From assembly GCA_028277405.1 (NCBI GenBank), contig JANQGH010000100.1:1-64000 (forward strand): 64,000 bases of DNA, read 5' to 3'. Positions within the stretch are counted from its first letter, which is position 1. Every line of letters begins with the position of its first letter. Position numbers and translations under genes: made by a program. Below the pieces are notes generated by a model. The model saw only the letters and a list, made by a program, of their open reading frames with translations, was not told the DNA's origin and made no database searches. Origin of the DNA: Alphaproteobacteria bacterium. Its GTDB lineage: Bacteria > Pseudomonadota > Alphaproteobacteria > DSM-16000 > Inquilinaceae. Shown here one piece after another: positions 43,231-52,408 of this stretch.

Positions 43231-44220
43231 ATGACATCACTGTCCCTTCGAACCCTTAGCGCCGCGCTGCTGGGCGGCGCGGTGGCCGTTTCGGCCCCAG
43301 CAACCGCACAGGACCTGACGCCCGTTACCTATCTGCTGCCCGCACCCCAGTTCCTGGTGGCGTTCGCGCCGATGAACCTGGCCGCCTCGCGCGGCTATTT
43401 CGAAGACGAGGGCGTGGACCTTGAGTTCATCACCGTGCGTGGCGGTGCGGAGGTGGCGACCCAGGTCGGCGCCGGCAACGCGCTGGTCGGCGGCGGCATC
43501 GGTGATACCTCGATCATCGTCCGTCCCAACGGCGTGCCGGTGAAGTCGGTCGCGGTTCTCGGCGGCGGCGCCTTAACCACCGTGGTCGCGCGCGGCGACC
43601 GCGACATCGGTTCGCTCGCCGATCTGGAGGGCCGCACCATCTCCGTCCAGTCCTTCCAGGACACGACCTTCTATTCCCTGCTCGGCAATATGGGTACGGA
43701 GGGGTTGAGCCAGTCCGACGCCGACATCCAGGCGCACGGGCCGGCGGGGGTCTGGCAGCTGTTCGTCGCCGGCGAGGTCGACGCCATGTCGGCGGTGCCG
43801 GACTGGATTTATCTGGCGGACGCGCAAGGCGTCGAGGTGGTCACCCTGTCGTCTACCGAGATCTTCCCCAGCATGGCCCAGGCCATCATCGCGTCGGATG
43901 ACGGCATCGCCAATCAGCCAGACGCGGTCTGCGGCGTCGTGCGGGCGATCAGCCGGGCGGTGGAAGACATCATGAACGACCCGGAGAGCGCGGCGACGGA
44001 CTTCATCGCCTTTATGGAAGAAAACGAGTTCCCGGTGCAGCCGGACAGCGTGCTGCCGATCATGCAGTCCTACGCCGAGACGGTCTATTCCGGCCAGGAC
44101 ACGCTTGGCATGGCCGACGCGGACCGCATCAGCACGGTCCAGGACTTCTATCTCGACGCCGGCATCATCCGCGAGGCCACACCAGTGGAAGATCTCTACA
44201 CCAATGAGTGTATCCAGTAG
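43231..44220 (+). CDS. ABC transporter substrate-binding protein (NMT1/SsuA-like)
   Basis: Protein of 329 residues with a Sec signal (cleavage likely after ATAQ near residue 27). The NMT1/ThiY-type fold is indicated by FLVAFAPMNLAASRGYFEDEGVDLEFITVRGGAEVATQVGAGNALVGGGIGD. AGGAGG lies upstream of the ATG. It delivers an unidentified, probably aromatic, solute to the adjoining permease and ATPase. Confidence 0.9.
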   Translation: MTSLSLRTLSAALLGGAVAVSAPATAQDLTPVTYLLPAPQFLVAFAPMNLAASRGYFEDEGVDLEFITVRGGAEVATQVGAGNALVGGGIGDTSIIVRPNGVPVKSVAVLGGGALTTVVARGDRDIGSLADLEGRTISVQSFQDTTFYSLLGNMGTEGLSQSDADIQAHGPAGVWQLFVAGEVDAMSAVPDWIYLADAQGVEVVTLSSTEIFPSMAQAIIASDDGIANQPDAVCGVVRAISRAVEDIMNDPESAATDFIAFMEENEFPVQPDSVLPIMQSYAETVYSGQDTLGMADADRISTVQDFYLDAGIIREATPVEDLYTNECIQ

Positions 44221-45052
44221 CGACCTGACCGATACCGGCGCAGGCGTCTCGACGTCCGGTGGCTGGGCCGAGAGGCTGTGGGCGACCTTCACCTCCCTGA
44301 AGGTCGCCGGCAGCCTCGGCCTGGCCGTGCTGATCCTGGCCGGCTGGGAATGGCTGCCGGGCCTGCTGGGCATTCCGGTCTTCATCATCCCGCCGGCCTC
44401 CGATGTCTGGGCGGAGTTCCTGTGGATGATCGACCGCAGCGCGTTGCTCTACCACACCTTCATCACCTTCATGCTCGTGGTGGTCGGCTTCGTGATCGGC
44501 TGCCTGCTGGGGGCGGCCGGCGGCTATCTCCTGGGCATCTCGCGCAACGCCGAGATCGTGCTGTCGCCGTACATCCTGGCCTTGCAGATCGCGCCGAAGG
44601 TGGCGTTCGCGCCGCTGTTCGTCTTGTGGTTCGGCTATACCTTCACGCCGAAGATCCTGGTCGCCGTCCTGATCGTTTTCTTCCCGGTTTTGATCAACGT
44701 GCTGGGCGCCGTGCGCGCCGTCGACCAGCAACAGGTCGACCTGGCGCGGTCGTTCAAGGCCAACCGCCTGCAGATCTTCTCCAAGATCGAATTGCCCGCC
44801 TCCATGCCCGCCTTCTTCGCCGGCCTGCGCATCGGTTCGACGCTCGCCGTCATCGGCGTCGTCGTGGGCGAGCTTGTCGGCGGCAATACCGGGCTTGGTT
44901 ATCTGCTCACCTTCGCCCAAGGCCAGGCCAACACGCCGGCCGTTTTCGTCACCATCAGCCTGCTGACCTTGATCGGCATCATCGTCTATCTGGCGGTGGT
45001 GGTGGTCGAGGGGCGGGTCCTTCGTTACATGAACCGCCGACCGGAGTTTTGA
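44204..45052 (+). CDS. ABC transporter permease (SsuC/TauC type)
   Basis: Protein of 282 residues from the ATG at 44204, overlapping the binding-protein stop by 17 bases; a longer in-frame start at 44105 would lie deep in the previous gene. Six membrane helices are visible, with the coupling segment AVRAVDQQQVDLARSFKANRLQIFSKIELPASMPAFFAGLRIG. It completes the importer with 42345 and 43231. Confidence 0.92.
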   Translation: MSVSSSDLTDTGAGVSTSGGWAERLWATFTSLKVAGSLGLAVLILAGWEWLPGLLGIPVFIIPPASDVWAEFLWMIDRSALLYHTFITFMLVVVGFVIGCLLGAAGGYLLGISRNAEIVLSPYILALQIAPKVAFAPLFVLWFGYTFTPKILVAVLIVFFPVLINVLGAVRAVDQQQVDLARSFKANRLQIFSKIELPASMPAFFAGLRIGSTLAVIGVVVGELVGGNTGLGYLLTFAQGQANTPAVFVTISLLTLIGIIVYLAVVVVEGRVLRYMNRRPEF

Positions 45053-45055
45053 TCC

Positions 45056-45640
45056 ATGCAAGATGCCGACCTTCCCATCCCCAGCCAGGAAAACCCCGAG
45101 TTCAAGAGCTGGAAAATGCCCGCCGGCAAGTCGCTTGGCGAGTGGCTATCCTCTCGCGTCGCCCGCTATGAGGAACGGACCTATGACTGGAACGCCCTGT
45201 CGTGGCAGGCGGAGGTCGACCCGAAATACCGGCGGGCGCAAACCCGCTATATCGGCACCGGTGCCGCCGGCGTGCGCAACGATACCAACACCATCCCGGC
45301 CGAACATTTCACCTTCTCGACCATGATCCTGCCGGCCGGCTGCGAAGGCCCGCTGCATGTTCATCACGATGTCGAAGAGGCGTTCTTCATCCTGAAGGGA
45401 CGGCATGTCCGCCTGTTCTTCGAATATGAGGGCGAAAGCTGGGAGACGGAGCTTGGCGAGCGCGACGTGATCTCCGTGCCGCCCGGCATCTATCGCGGCC
45501 TGCGCAACGAAAGCCAGGAAGAGGCCCTAATGTGCGTCATGCTGGGCCGCAACGTGCCGGACCTGCCGGACTATCCCGACGACCACCCGATCGCCATCGC
45601 CAAGGCGGAGCGCAAGAAGCAGGCGGCCAAGGCCGGCTAA
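45056..45640 (+). CDS. Cupin-domain protein
   Basis: Protein of 194 residues. A single cupin barrel is seen: motif 1 GCEGPLHVHHDVEEAFFILKGRHVRLFFE supplies three metal-binding histidines/glutamate (H-x-H-x4-E), and motif 2 RDVISVPPGIYRGLRNES keeps the PPG-x-R part but lacks the usual final His, having Arg instead. It may be an isomerase, decarboxylase or ring-processing enzyme of the pathway, or a metabolite sensor. It starts three bases after the permease gene. Confidence 0.8.
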   Translation: MQDADLPIPSQENPEFKSWKMPAGKSLGEWLSSRVARYEERTYDWNALSWQAEVDPKYRRAQTRYIGTGAAGVRNDTNTIPAEHFTFSTMILPAGCEGPLHVHHDVEEAFFILKGRHVRLFFEYEGESWETELGERDVISVPPGIYRGLRNESQEEALMCVMLGRNVPDLPDYPDDHPIAIAKAERKKQAAKAG

Positions 45641-45652
45641 AGGATCGGCGGC

Positions 45653-46408
45653 TTGGGCCAGTTAGAGAACAGGACGGTCGTGGTGACCGGCGCCGGCCGC
45701 GGCCTGGGGCGTGCCTTTGCCGAGGCCTGCGCCGCCGAGGGCGCGCGCGTGCTGATCGGGGATGTGCTCGACGACCTCGGCCGCGAGGCGGAACGTACGC
45801 TGCGCGAAGCCGGGTACAAGGCCGATTTTCATCCGCTCGATATCGGCGACCCGGAAAGCGTGACCGAATTCGGCGACTGGCTGGGCGAGATCGCCGGACC
45901 GATCCACGGCCTGATCAACAACGCCGCGATCGCCACGGGCATCGGCGGCAGCCTGTTCGACGAAATCGACATCGAGACCTGGGACAAAGTCATGCGGGTG
46001 AATGTCCGCGGCACCTGGCTGATGGTGCGCGCGGTGGCACCTCTGATGACCGATGACGTGGGCGGCGGCATCGTCAATCTGGCCTCCGACACTGCGCTGT
46101 GGGGCGCCCCCCGGCTGCTGCACTATGTCTCCAGCAAGGGCGCGATCATCGCCATGACAAGGTCGCTGGCCCGCGAACTGGGCGAACGGAAGATCGCGGT
46201 GAACGCCCTGGCGCCGGGCCTGGTCCGGGTCGAGGCGACGGAGTATGTGCCTCAGCACAGGCACGAGCTTTACGAGAGCGGCCGGGCGATGCCGCGCGCG
46301 CAATTCCCCGACGATGTGGTCGGCGCCGCGATCTTCCTGGTCTCCGACGCCGCCCGCTTCGTCACCGGTCAGGTGCTGCCGGTCAATGGAGGCTTCGTCT
46401 TCAATTGA
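45653..46408 (+). CDS. Short-chain dehydrogenase/reductase
   Basis: Protein of 251 residues from TTG (AGGA upstream). TGAGRGLGRAFA is the cofactor motif, NNAAI the structural motif, Ser in NLASDTALWG and YVSSKGA (YxxxK) the catalytic residues. C-terminal VTGQVLPVNGGFVFN is typical of classical SDRs. In a Rieske pathway it could rearomatise a cis-diol to a catechol, but oxidation of another alcohol intermediate is possible. Its stop overlaps the hydrolase start. Confidence 0.9.
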   Translation: MGQLENRTVVVTGAGRGLGRAFAEACAAEGARVLIGDVLDDLGREAERTLREAGYKADFHPLDIGDPESVTEFGDWLGEIAGPIHGLINNAAIATGIGGSLFDEIDIETWDKVMRVNVRGTWLMVRAVAPLMTDDVGGGIVNLASDTALWGAPRLLHYVSSKGAIIAMTRSLARELGERKIAVNALAPGLVRVEATEYVPQHRHELYESGRAMPRAQFPDDVVGAAIFLVSDAARFVTGQVLPVNGGFVFN

Positions 46409-47226
46409 CCGAGACGATCGCCATCACCGAACACACTGTCGATCTGGGCGGCCGCACCCTGTCCGTCGTCGAGGCCGGCGAAGGGCCTGGCACGCTGGTC
46501 TTGCTGCACGGCATCGGCTCAAGCGCCCGGTCCTGGACCGACCTGTTGCCGTTGCTTGCGCCCCACGCGCGCTGTCTCGCCTGGGATCTTCCCGGCTATG
46601 GCGGGTCCGATCCGCTGGACGTCGAGCACCCGGTGGCGGCCGATTATCTGGCGGTGCTGGACAGGTGGCTCGACGTTGAGCGCGTCCAGACATGCGTCCT
46701 GCTGGGCCACTCGCTAGGTGCCCTGATCGCGGGGGAGGCGGCGCGCCAATGGCCGGACCGCGTCGCCGGTATGGTGCTGGCCGACCCGGGATCTGGCAGC
46801 GGCCTCAGCGTCAATGAGCCCTGGCCCGACCGGTTAACCAGCCGGATCAGCGATTTGCAGGCGCTGGGCCAACCAGACTTTGCGGCAGCCCGTGCGCCCC
46901 GAATGTGTGCGCCGGGCGCCCCCGAACACGCACGGGCCGTGACGCAGCGCGAGATGGCGCGGGTCAAGTTGCCCGGCTACGCCCAGGCCGTCGCGCTGCT
47001 GGCGCAGGCCGACCTGGCGGCGACCCTGCCGCACACACGCTGCCCGCTGACCCTGATGGTCGGGTCGGACGACATCATCACGCCGCCCGAAAGTGTCCGC
47101 CGCCTGGCGGACCAGCGGCCGGACGCGACCTATCTGGAACTGCCGGGCCTCGGCCATGCCGGCTATGTCGAGGCGCCCGCGCTCTACGCGGAACCCATCC
47201 TGGCGATGCTGGAGCGGGTGCGATGA
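46405..47226 (+). CDS. Alpha/beta-hydrolase (MhpC/BphD-like)
   Basis: Protein of 273 residues from the TTG at 46405, overlapping the SDR stop by four bases (TTGA). HGIGSSARSW gives the oxyanion strand, LLGHSLGALIAGEAA the nucleophile serine, MVGSDDIITPP the acid, and ELPGLGHAGYVEAP the histidine. In meta-cleavage pathways such enzymes hydrolyse the C-C bond of the ring-fission product, which suits the extradiol dioxygenase at 40076. It overlaps the next gene by four bases (ATGA). Confidence 0.88.
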   Translation: MTETIAITEHTVDLGGRTLSVVEAGEGPGTLVLLHGIGSSARSWTDLLPLLAPHARCLAWDLPGYGGSDPLDVEHPVAADYLAVLDRWLDVERVQTCVLLGHSLGALIAGEAARQWPDRVAGMVLADPGSGSGLSVNEPWPDRLTSRISDLQALGQPDFAAARAPRMCAPGAPEHARAVTQREMARVKLPGYAQAVALLAQADLAATLPHTRCPLTLMVGSDDIITPPESVRRLADQRPDATYLELPGLGHAGYVEAPALYAEPILAMLERVR

Positions 47227-48902
47227 CCCTGGTCGATCCGACAATCCACCCCAGCACGACAGAGGAAGCGGCACCCAAGACCGTGGGCGACATCATCGTC
47301 GCCACCTTGGCGGCTGCGGGCGTCGCCGAGGCCTTTGGCGTCATCTCGATCCACAATATGCCGATCCTGGACGCGATCGCACGGACGGGCGCGCTACGCT
47401 TCACGACCGCGCGCGGGGAGGCTGGTGCCGTCAACATGGCCGATGCGGCCAGCCGGGTCAGCGGCAAGCCGGCGGTCGCCATCACAAGCACCGGAACGGG
47501 CGCAGGCAATGGCTGCGGCGGATTGATCGAGGCCGCCAGCGCGGGCTCGCCCCTGCTACACCTGACGGGTCAGATCGACAGCGCCTATCTGGACCGGGGC
47601 TGGGGCTTCATCCACGAAGCCAAGGACCAGCCAGGTTGGCTCGAATCAGTATCAAAGGCGTTCTACCGCATCGACCGGCCGGAAACGGCATCTTCCGTCG
47701 TCGCGCACGCCATCGCGACCGCGCTGACGCCACCGATGGGCCCGGTCAGCATTGAAATCCCGATCGACGTTCAAAAGGCTCACGTTTCCGGTCCCGCGCC
47801 GCCGCCGGTCGGCACGCCGAAGCAAGTTGCGACCGTCGGCGGCATGGACGCGATCGTCGAGATCGTGCGCGCGGCCAAACGCCCGCTTCTATGGCTGGGC
47901 GGCGGCGCGAAAGGCGCCGGCGGGCCGGCGCTCATGCTGGCGGACATGGGATTTGGCGTCGTGACCAGCGTTCAGGGGCGCGGCACGCTGGATGAACGGC
48001 ACGACCGCTCGCTGGGCAGCTTCACGGCGACACCCGCTACCGAGGCCCTCTATCGCCAATCGGACCTGCTGATCGTCGCCGGGTCGCACCTGCGATCGAA
48101 CGAAACCCGGACCTATGGCCTGCCTTTGCCGGACACTCTCGTCCGCATCGACATCGATCCCGAGGCGCGCCACCGAAGCTATCGCGCGGCCGCCTTCTGC
48201 GAGGCCGACTGCGCCGCCGCATTAGAGGTTCTGGCGAACCGGTTGGACGGTCAGTTCCATGTCGATGACGCGTGGGATGCGGCGATCTCGACGGCGAAGG
48301 CTGACAATCTCGCCCGCCTGCGTCGCGATGCCGGGCCTTACGCGGCCCTCCTGGATGCGATCGAGGCGACCTTGCCGTCCGACGGCCTGTGGGTGCGCGA
48401 CATCACCCTGTCCAACAGCATTTGGGGCAATCGCTGGCCATTGCTCGACCGGCCGGGCCGGCTGGCCCATGCGGTCGGCGGCGGCATCGGGCAAGGCCTG
48501 ACCCAGGCGATCGGCGCCGGCATGGCGACCGGAAAGCCGGTTTTGGCCCTGATCGGCGATGGCGGTTTCATGCTGAACCCCGGTGAGTTGGCCACAGCCA
48601 CGGAGGCCGGGCTGGACCTGACCATCCTGCTCATGAACGACCGTGGCTACGGCGTCATTCGCAACATTCAGGACGCTGCTTATGGCGGCCGCCGCGCCTA
48701 TACCGACCTAGCCCTGCCGGATTTTGAGAGCCTGGCCAAAGCATTCGGCTGCACCTATCGCCGGATTGACGATCTCGGCCTGGCCGAACAGGCCCTGGCG
48801 GACCGGTTCGCCGAGGGCGGCGTCGGCATTCTGGAGATCGACATGGCCGCGATCGGACCGTTCGGCATTGCCTTCGCCGGGCCGCCCGTGGCCAAGGGTT
48901 AG
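47223..48902 (+). CDS. ThDP-dependent enzyme of the benzoylformate decarboxylase/acetolactate synthase family
   Basis: Protein of 559 residues from the ATG at 47223. The N-terminal PYR domain has the catalytic Glu (E66, in ARGEAGAVNMADAASR), a central domain follows, and the C-terminal PP domain has the ThDP/metal motif GDGGFMLNPGELATATEAGLDLTILLMNDRGYG at about 445-477. Members decarboxylate 2-oxo acids or ligate carbonyl compounds. Its neighbours, an aspartate-dehydrogenase-like protein and an aldehyde dehydrogenase, suggest 2-oxo acid to aldehyde to acid; the substrate is unknown. Confidence 0.88.
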   Translation: MTLVDPTIHPSTTEEAAPKTVGDIIVATLAAAGVAEAFGVISIHNMPILDAIARTGALRFTTARGEAGAVNMADAASRVSGKPAVAITSTGTGAGNGCGGLIEAASAGSPLLHLTGQIDSAYLDRGWGFIHEAKDQPGWLESVSKAFYRIDRPETASSVVAHAIATALTPPMGPVSIEIPIDVQKAHVSGPAPPPVGTPKQVATVGGMDAIVEIVRAAKRPLLWLGGGAKGAGGPALMLADMGFGVVTSVQGRGTLDERHDRSLGSFTATPATEALYRQSDLLIVAGSHLRSNETRTYGLPLPDTLVRIDIDPEARHRSYRAAAFCEADCAAALEVLANRLDGQFHVDDAWDAAISTAKADNLARLRRDAGPYAALLDAIEATLPSDGLWVRDITLSNSIWGNRWPLLDRPGRLAHAVGGGIGQGLTQAIGAGMATGKPVLALIGDGGFMLNPGELATATEAGLDLTILLMNDRGYGVIRNIQDAAYGGRRAYTDLALPDFESLAKAFGCTYRRIDDLGLAEQALADRFAEGGVGILEIDMAAIGPFGIAFAGPPVAKG

Positions 48903-48905
48903 GCC

Positions 48906-49679
48906 GTGCCTGGGATCGGTCTTATCGGCTATGGCGGCATCGCCCGCATCGCGGCGCGGCTGGTCCACGAGCAGGACGCCGGGCCCATCGTCGCGGCCTT
49001 GGTCCGCCCGGGCCGCGAGGACACGGTGCCCGCCGGCGTGCAGCCGGTGACGTCGGCCGAGGCGTTGATCGCGGCGGGGCCTGATATCGTCGCGGAATGC
49101 GCCGGTCAGCCATCCGTCGGTGAATTCGGCCCCAAGATCCTCGCCGCCGGCATCGACCTCATGGTTATCTCGATCGGCGCCTTGGCCGATCCGACGGTGG
49201 AGGACGCGTTGCGCGACGCGGCCCAGCGCGGCACCAGCCACATCCTGCTGCCGGCCGGTGCCATTGGCGGCATCGATGCGCTGGCCGCCATGAGGCTGGC
49301 GGGGTTGGAGCGGGTAGCCTACCGCTCGCGCAAGCCGCCGCGCGCCTGGGGCAAGGACGCCGACATCGCCGAGACGGCGGAACCGGTGGTCCTTTACAGC
49401 GGCAGCGCCCGAGAGGCCGCGCTGCGTTATCCGAAAAACGCCAACGTCGCGGCAACCGTCGCCTTGGCCGGGCTAGGCCTTGATGAGACCAAGGTCGAAC
49501 TGGTGGCCGATCCGAAGGCTCCCGGCAACGTCCACGAGATCGAGGCCGAAGGCCCCAGCGGCACGTTCAAGATCACGCTTCAGGGCAAACCCAGCCCCGA
49601 AAACCCCAGGACCTCCGCCCTGACGGCGCTGAGCGTCGCCCGCGCTTTGATCAATCGCAGCGCGACGATCCAGATCTGA
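48906..49679 (+). CDS. Aspartate dehydrogenase-like (NadX family) oxidoreductase
   Basis: Protein of 257 residues from GTG. The N-terminal Rossmann motif is GIGLIGYGGIARIAARLV; DIVAECAGQPSVGEFG, HILLPAGAIGGIDALAAMRLAG and YRSRKPPRAWG are typical of L-aspartate dehydrogenase, and VALAGLGLDETKVELVADP of its C-terminal domain. Characterised members interconvert aspartate and iminoaspartate/oxaloacetate. No nadA or nadC is nearby, so a role in NAD synthesis is unlikely; here it should act on a catabolic amino or imino acid. Confidence 0.85.
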   Translation: MPGIGLIGYGGIARIAARLVHEQDAGPIVAALVRPGREDTVPAGVQPVTSAEALIAAGPDIVAECAGQPSVGEFGPKILAAGIDLMVISIGALADPTVEDALRDAAQRGTSHILLPAGAIGGIDALAAMRLAGLERVAYRSRKPPRAWGKDADIAETAEPVVLYSGSAREAALRYPKNANVAATVALAGLGLDETKVELVADPKAPGNVHEIEAEGPSGTFKITLQGKPSPENPRTSALTALSVARALINRSATIQI

Positions 49680-49683
49680 GACC

Positions 49684-51150
49684 ATGTCCGACGCCAGGAA
49701 ACCGATCTTCATCGCCGGCGAATGGCGCCCCGGGTCCGGCGCGGACATGCCGTCCCACTTTCCCGGCGATGGCACCCTCACGGCGGTCGTCGCAGCCGCG
49801 TCCCGTGCCGACGCCGAGTATGCCATTGCAGCCGGCAAGGACGCGATGATGGCGCCAGCCTGGCGCGATCTGAAACCCCATGAGCGGGCCAAGTATCTCT
49901 ACGCCATCGCCGACGGTTTGGCCGACCGGCAGGAGCAGATTGCCCAGACCCAGACGCGCGACACCGGCAAGACGCTGGCCGAGACGCGGGCACTGGCGGC
50001 CAGCGCCTCGGCCACCTTCCGCTATTTCGGCGCGGCACTGGAAACACTGGAAGACGACATAACGCCGGCGCGCGGCGACTATCTGACCATGAGCGTCCAC
50101 GAGCCCATGGGCGTCATCGCCGCGATCACGCCGTGGAACTCGCCGATCGCGTCCGACGCCCAGAAGGTCGCGCCCGCCTTGGCGGCCGGCAACGCGGTGG
50201 TCTTGAAACCGTCCGGCTGGTCGCCGCTGGTCTGCCTGGAACTGGCTAAAGTGATCGAGGCGGCGGGCCTGCCGAAGGGCCTGTTCTCCGCCCTGCCGGG
50301 GCCCGGCCGCGAAATCGGCGACGCGCTGGTGCGTCACGAGCATGTCGCCAAGGTGGCGTTCACCGGCGGCACGTCGACCGGCCGCGCCATCGCCAGGGCC
50401 GCCGCCGACAAGCTGATGCCGGTCTCGCTGGAGCTGGGCGGCAAGTCCCCGACGGTCGTCTTCGCCGATGCGGACCGCGCGCAGGCCATCGCCGGCATCC
50501 TGTTCGGCATCTTTTCCTCGTCCGGCCAGTCCTGCATCGCCGGATCGCGCCTGTTCGTCGAACGCGCGATCTTCGATCCGTTCGTCGAGGAACTGGTCGC
50601 ATGCACCAAGGCCCTGCGGGTCGGCGATCCTTACGATCCAGCAACTCAGGTCGCGCCCCTGATCACGCGCGAGCATCGAGAGAGTGTCGCTGGGCATGTC
50701 GGCCGGGCGCGTGAAGAAGGCGGTGAGATTCTGGCCGGCGGCGATGCGCTCGAGGGGACCGGCTACTACTATCTGCCGACGATCGTCGCCGGACTGGACA
50801 ATCAGAGCGACACCGCCCAGCGGGAGATCTTCGGACCCGTTCTGACCGTGATGCCGTTCGACGACGAGGACGATCTGGTCGCCCAGGCCAATGACAGCGT
50901 CTATGGTCTCGCCGCCGGCCTGTGGTCGTCGGACTATCGCAAGATCTGGCGCGTCGCGTGCCGGCTGCAGATCGGCACGGTGTGGATCAACACCTACAAG
51001 CAGTTCTCGATCGCGACCCCGTTCGGCGGGGTGAAGGAGAGCGGCATCGGCCGGGAAAAAGGGCGCCTGGGCATCCGCCAATACATGAACCAGAAGAGCC
51101 TGTATTGGGGTCTGTCGGATAATCCGCTGCCCTGGGCCGGCCCAGCCTGA
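49684..51150 (+). CDS. Aldehyde dehydrogenase family protein
   Basis: Protein of 488 residues. Cofactor and active-site motifs are present: ITPWNSPIASDAQKVAPALAAGNAVVLKPS, FTGGTSTGRAIA, the general base Glu in LELGGKSPTVVF and the nucleophile Cys in SSSGQSCIAGSRLFVE. EIFGPVLTVMPFDDE and PFGGVKESGIGREKG follow. It resembles betaine-aldehyde/hydroxymuconic-semialdehyde type enzymes rather than BoxD. It closes the 42345-51150 transcription unit and converges with the box operon with an 18-bp gap. Confidence 0.93.
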   Translation: MSDARKPIFIAGEWRPGSGADMPSHFPGDGTLTAVVAAASRADAEYAIAAGKDAMMAPAWRDLKPHERAKYLYAIADGLADRQEQIAQTQTRDTGKTLAETRALAASASATFRYFGAALETLEDDITPARGDYLTMSVHEPMGVIAAITPWNSPIASDAQKVAPALAAGNAVVLKPSGWSPLVCLELAKVIEAAGLPKGLFSALPGPGREIGDALVRHEHVAKVAFTGGTSTGRAIARAAADKLMPVSLELGGKSPTVVFADADRAQAIAGILFGIFSSSGQSCIAGSRLFVERAIFDPFVEELVACTKALRVGDPYDPATQVAPLITREHRESVAGHVGRAREEGGEILAGGDALEGTGYYYLPTIVAGLDNQSDTAQREIFGPVLTVMPFDDEDDLVAQANDSVYGLAAGLWSSDYRKIWRVACRLQIGTVWINTYKQFSIATPFGGVKESGIGREKGRLGIRQYMNQKSLYWGLSDNPLPWAGPA

Positions 51151-51168
51151 CCGCAGGCGCTAAGCCTT

Positions 51169-52407
51169 CTACGAGTGTGCCGCCGCGATCATCTCTTCAA
51201 TCGTCGTGAACTTGTGGCGCGGGCGATCCCCGGTCGCGCGGGCGGTTTCGGCGGTGTCGATGCGCCCCCAGCCGTCGAGATCGACGATACGATCGCCAAC
51301 CCGTTCGATCAGCCCCGCCGCCCCGGGCCGGCCCGCCGCTTGCGTCTCCGCCGCGACCCGGTTGGCGACGGCATGGGATTCCGCGCGATTGGTCGGGATC
51401 GTCCCGCTCGGCCCGCGCTTGGCCCAACCGACCACATAGAGCCCGCCCTGGATCTTGCCGTCCTGATTGGCGAAAACGCCGGATGCCGGCTCCAGGTTGC
51501 CGCAAGCGACACTGTCATAACCGATGCAGGTGATCGCCAACTGCGCCGGCAGAACCGCCTCGGTCCCATCGGCGGTCACGACCCGGACTCCGGTAAGCCG
51601 ACCAGATCCTGCGAAAGCCAGGGGTCGCGTGTGGAATAGGAAATGGACGCCTAACGACCGGTCGTCCCGCTGGGCGCTGGAAAATCCGCGCAGGATTGAA
51701 AGCGGTTTGGCCTCGCCAGCGGACGCCGGCGGCATGGTCTGCTGGTCGACGACCGGCTGCGCCCCCTCCAAATCCCCCATCTCGGAAAGCTCCAAGGCGG
51801 TGAACTTGGCATCTTCCGGCCCTCGCCGGCCAAGCAGGGTGATCGACTTCAGAGTCAGCCCTGCAAGCGCCTCGGCCACATCGGGCGCCAGATCGGCGGC
51901 GGCCAACTCGGCCGGCGACTTCGCGAAGATGCGCGCGACGTCCAACGCGACATTGCCGACGCCGATCACGACCACGTCCGTTAGATTGTCCAGATCAATC
52001 GCCAGACCGGCGTCGTCCGGATGGCCATTCAGCCAGCCGACAAAGGCGCCAGAGCCATGGACGCCGGGAAGATCCTCGCCGGGAATCCCCAGCCGCCGGT
52101 CGCGGGGCGCGCCCGTGGCGAGGATGACCGCGTCGTAGCAGCGGCGCAGATCGGCAAGCGCCACATCACGCCCCACCATGACATTGCCAACGAAGCTGAC
52201 ATTGTCCCGGCCCAGCGCGCGGCCCAGCACGCGCGTCACAGCCTTGGTCGACTGATGGTCGGCGGCAACGCCATGGCGCACCAGCCCGAACGGCACCGGC
52301 AGGCGATCGATCACGTCGATGCGGTCATCGGGCGCGATCCGCGCCAGCCGTTCGGCGGCGTAGATGCCGGCCGGCCCGCTGCCAACGATGGCGAAGTGCC
52401 GGGCCAT
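51169..52407 (-). CDS. Adrenodoxin-reductase-type (FprA-like) NADPH oxidoreductase in the box operon
   Basis: Protein of 412 residues. HFAIVGSGPAGIYAAERLAR is the FAD motif; VDVIDRLPVPFGLVRHGVAADHQSTKAVTRVL is highly characteristic of FprA/adrenodoxin reductases; VVVIGVGNVALDVARIF is the NADP motif; GWAKRGPSGTIPTNRAES is the second signature. It has no iron-sulfur cysteines. It starts one base after the boxB stop, so it belongs to the boxCB operon, exactly where BoxA, the ferredoxin-containing reductase of BoxB, is expected. I infer it feeds electrons to BoxB through a carrier, possibly the flavodoxin-like protein at 56675. Confidence 0.9.
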   Translation of the reverse strand: MARHFAIVGSGPAGIYAAERLARIAPDDRIDVIDRLPVPFGLVRHGVAADHQSTKAVTRVLGRALGRDNVSFVGNVMVGRDVALADLRRCYDAVILATGAPRDRRLGIPGEDLPGVHGSGAFVGWLNGHPDDAGLAIDLDNLTDVVVIGVGNVALDVARIFAKSPAELAAADLAPDVAEALAGLTLKSITLLGRRGPEDAKFTALELSEMGDLEGAQPVVDQQTMPPASAGEAKPLSILRGFSSAQRDDRSLGVHFLFHTRPLAFAGSGRLTGVRVVTADGTEAVLPAQLAITCIGYDSVACGNLEPASGVFANQDGKIQGGLYVVGWAKRGPSGTIPTNRAESHAVANRVAAETQAAGRPGAAGLIERVGDRIVDLDGWGRIDTAETARATGDRPRHKFTTIEEMIAAAHS

Positions 52408-52408
52408 T

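Noticed and set aside
49684-51150. Aldehyde dehydrogenase as BoxD (3,4-dehydroadipyl-CoA semialdehyde dehydrogenase)
   Set aside because: It is on the other strand from boxCB, belongs to the ThDP/NadX operon, and its motifs resemble betaine-aldehyde/semialdehyde enzymes rather than the BoxD/PaaZ type.
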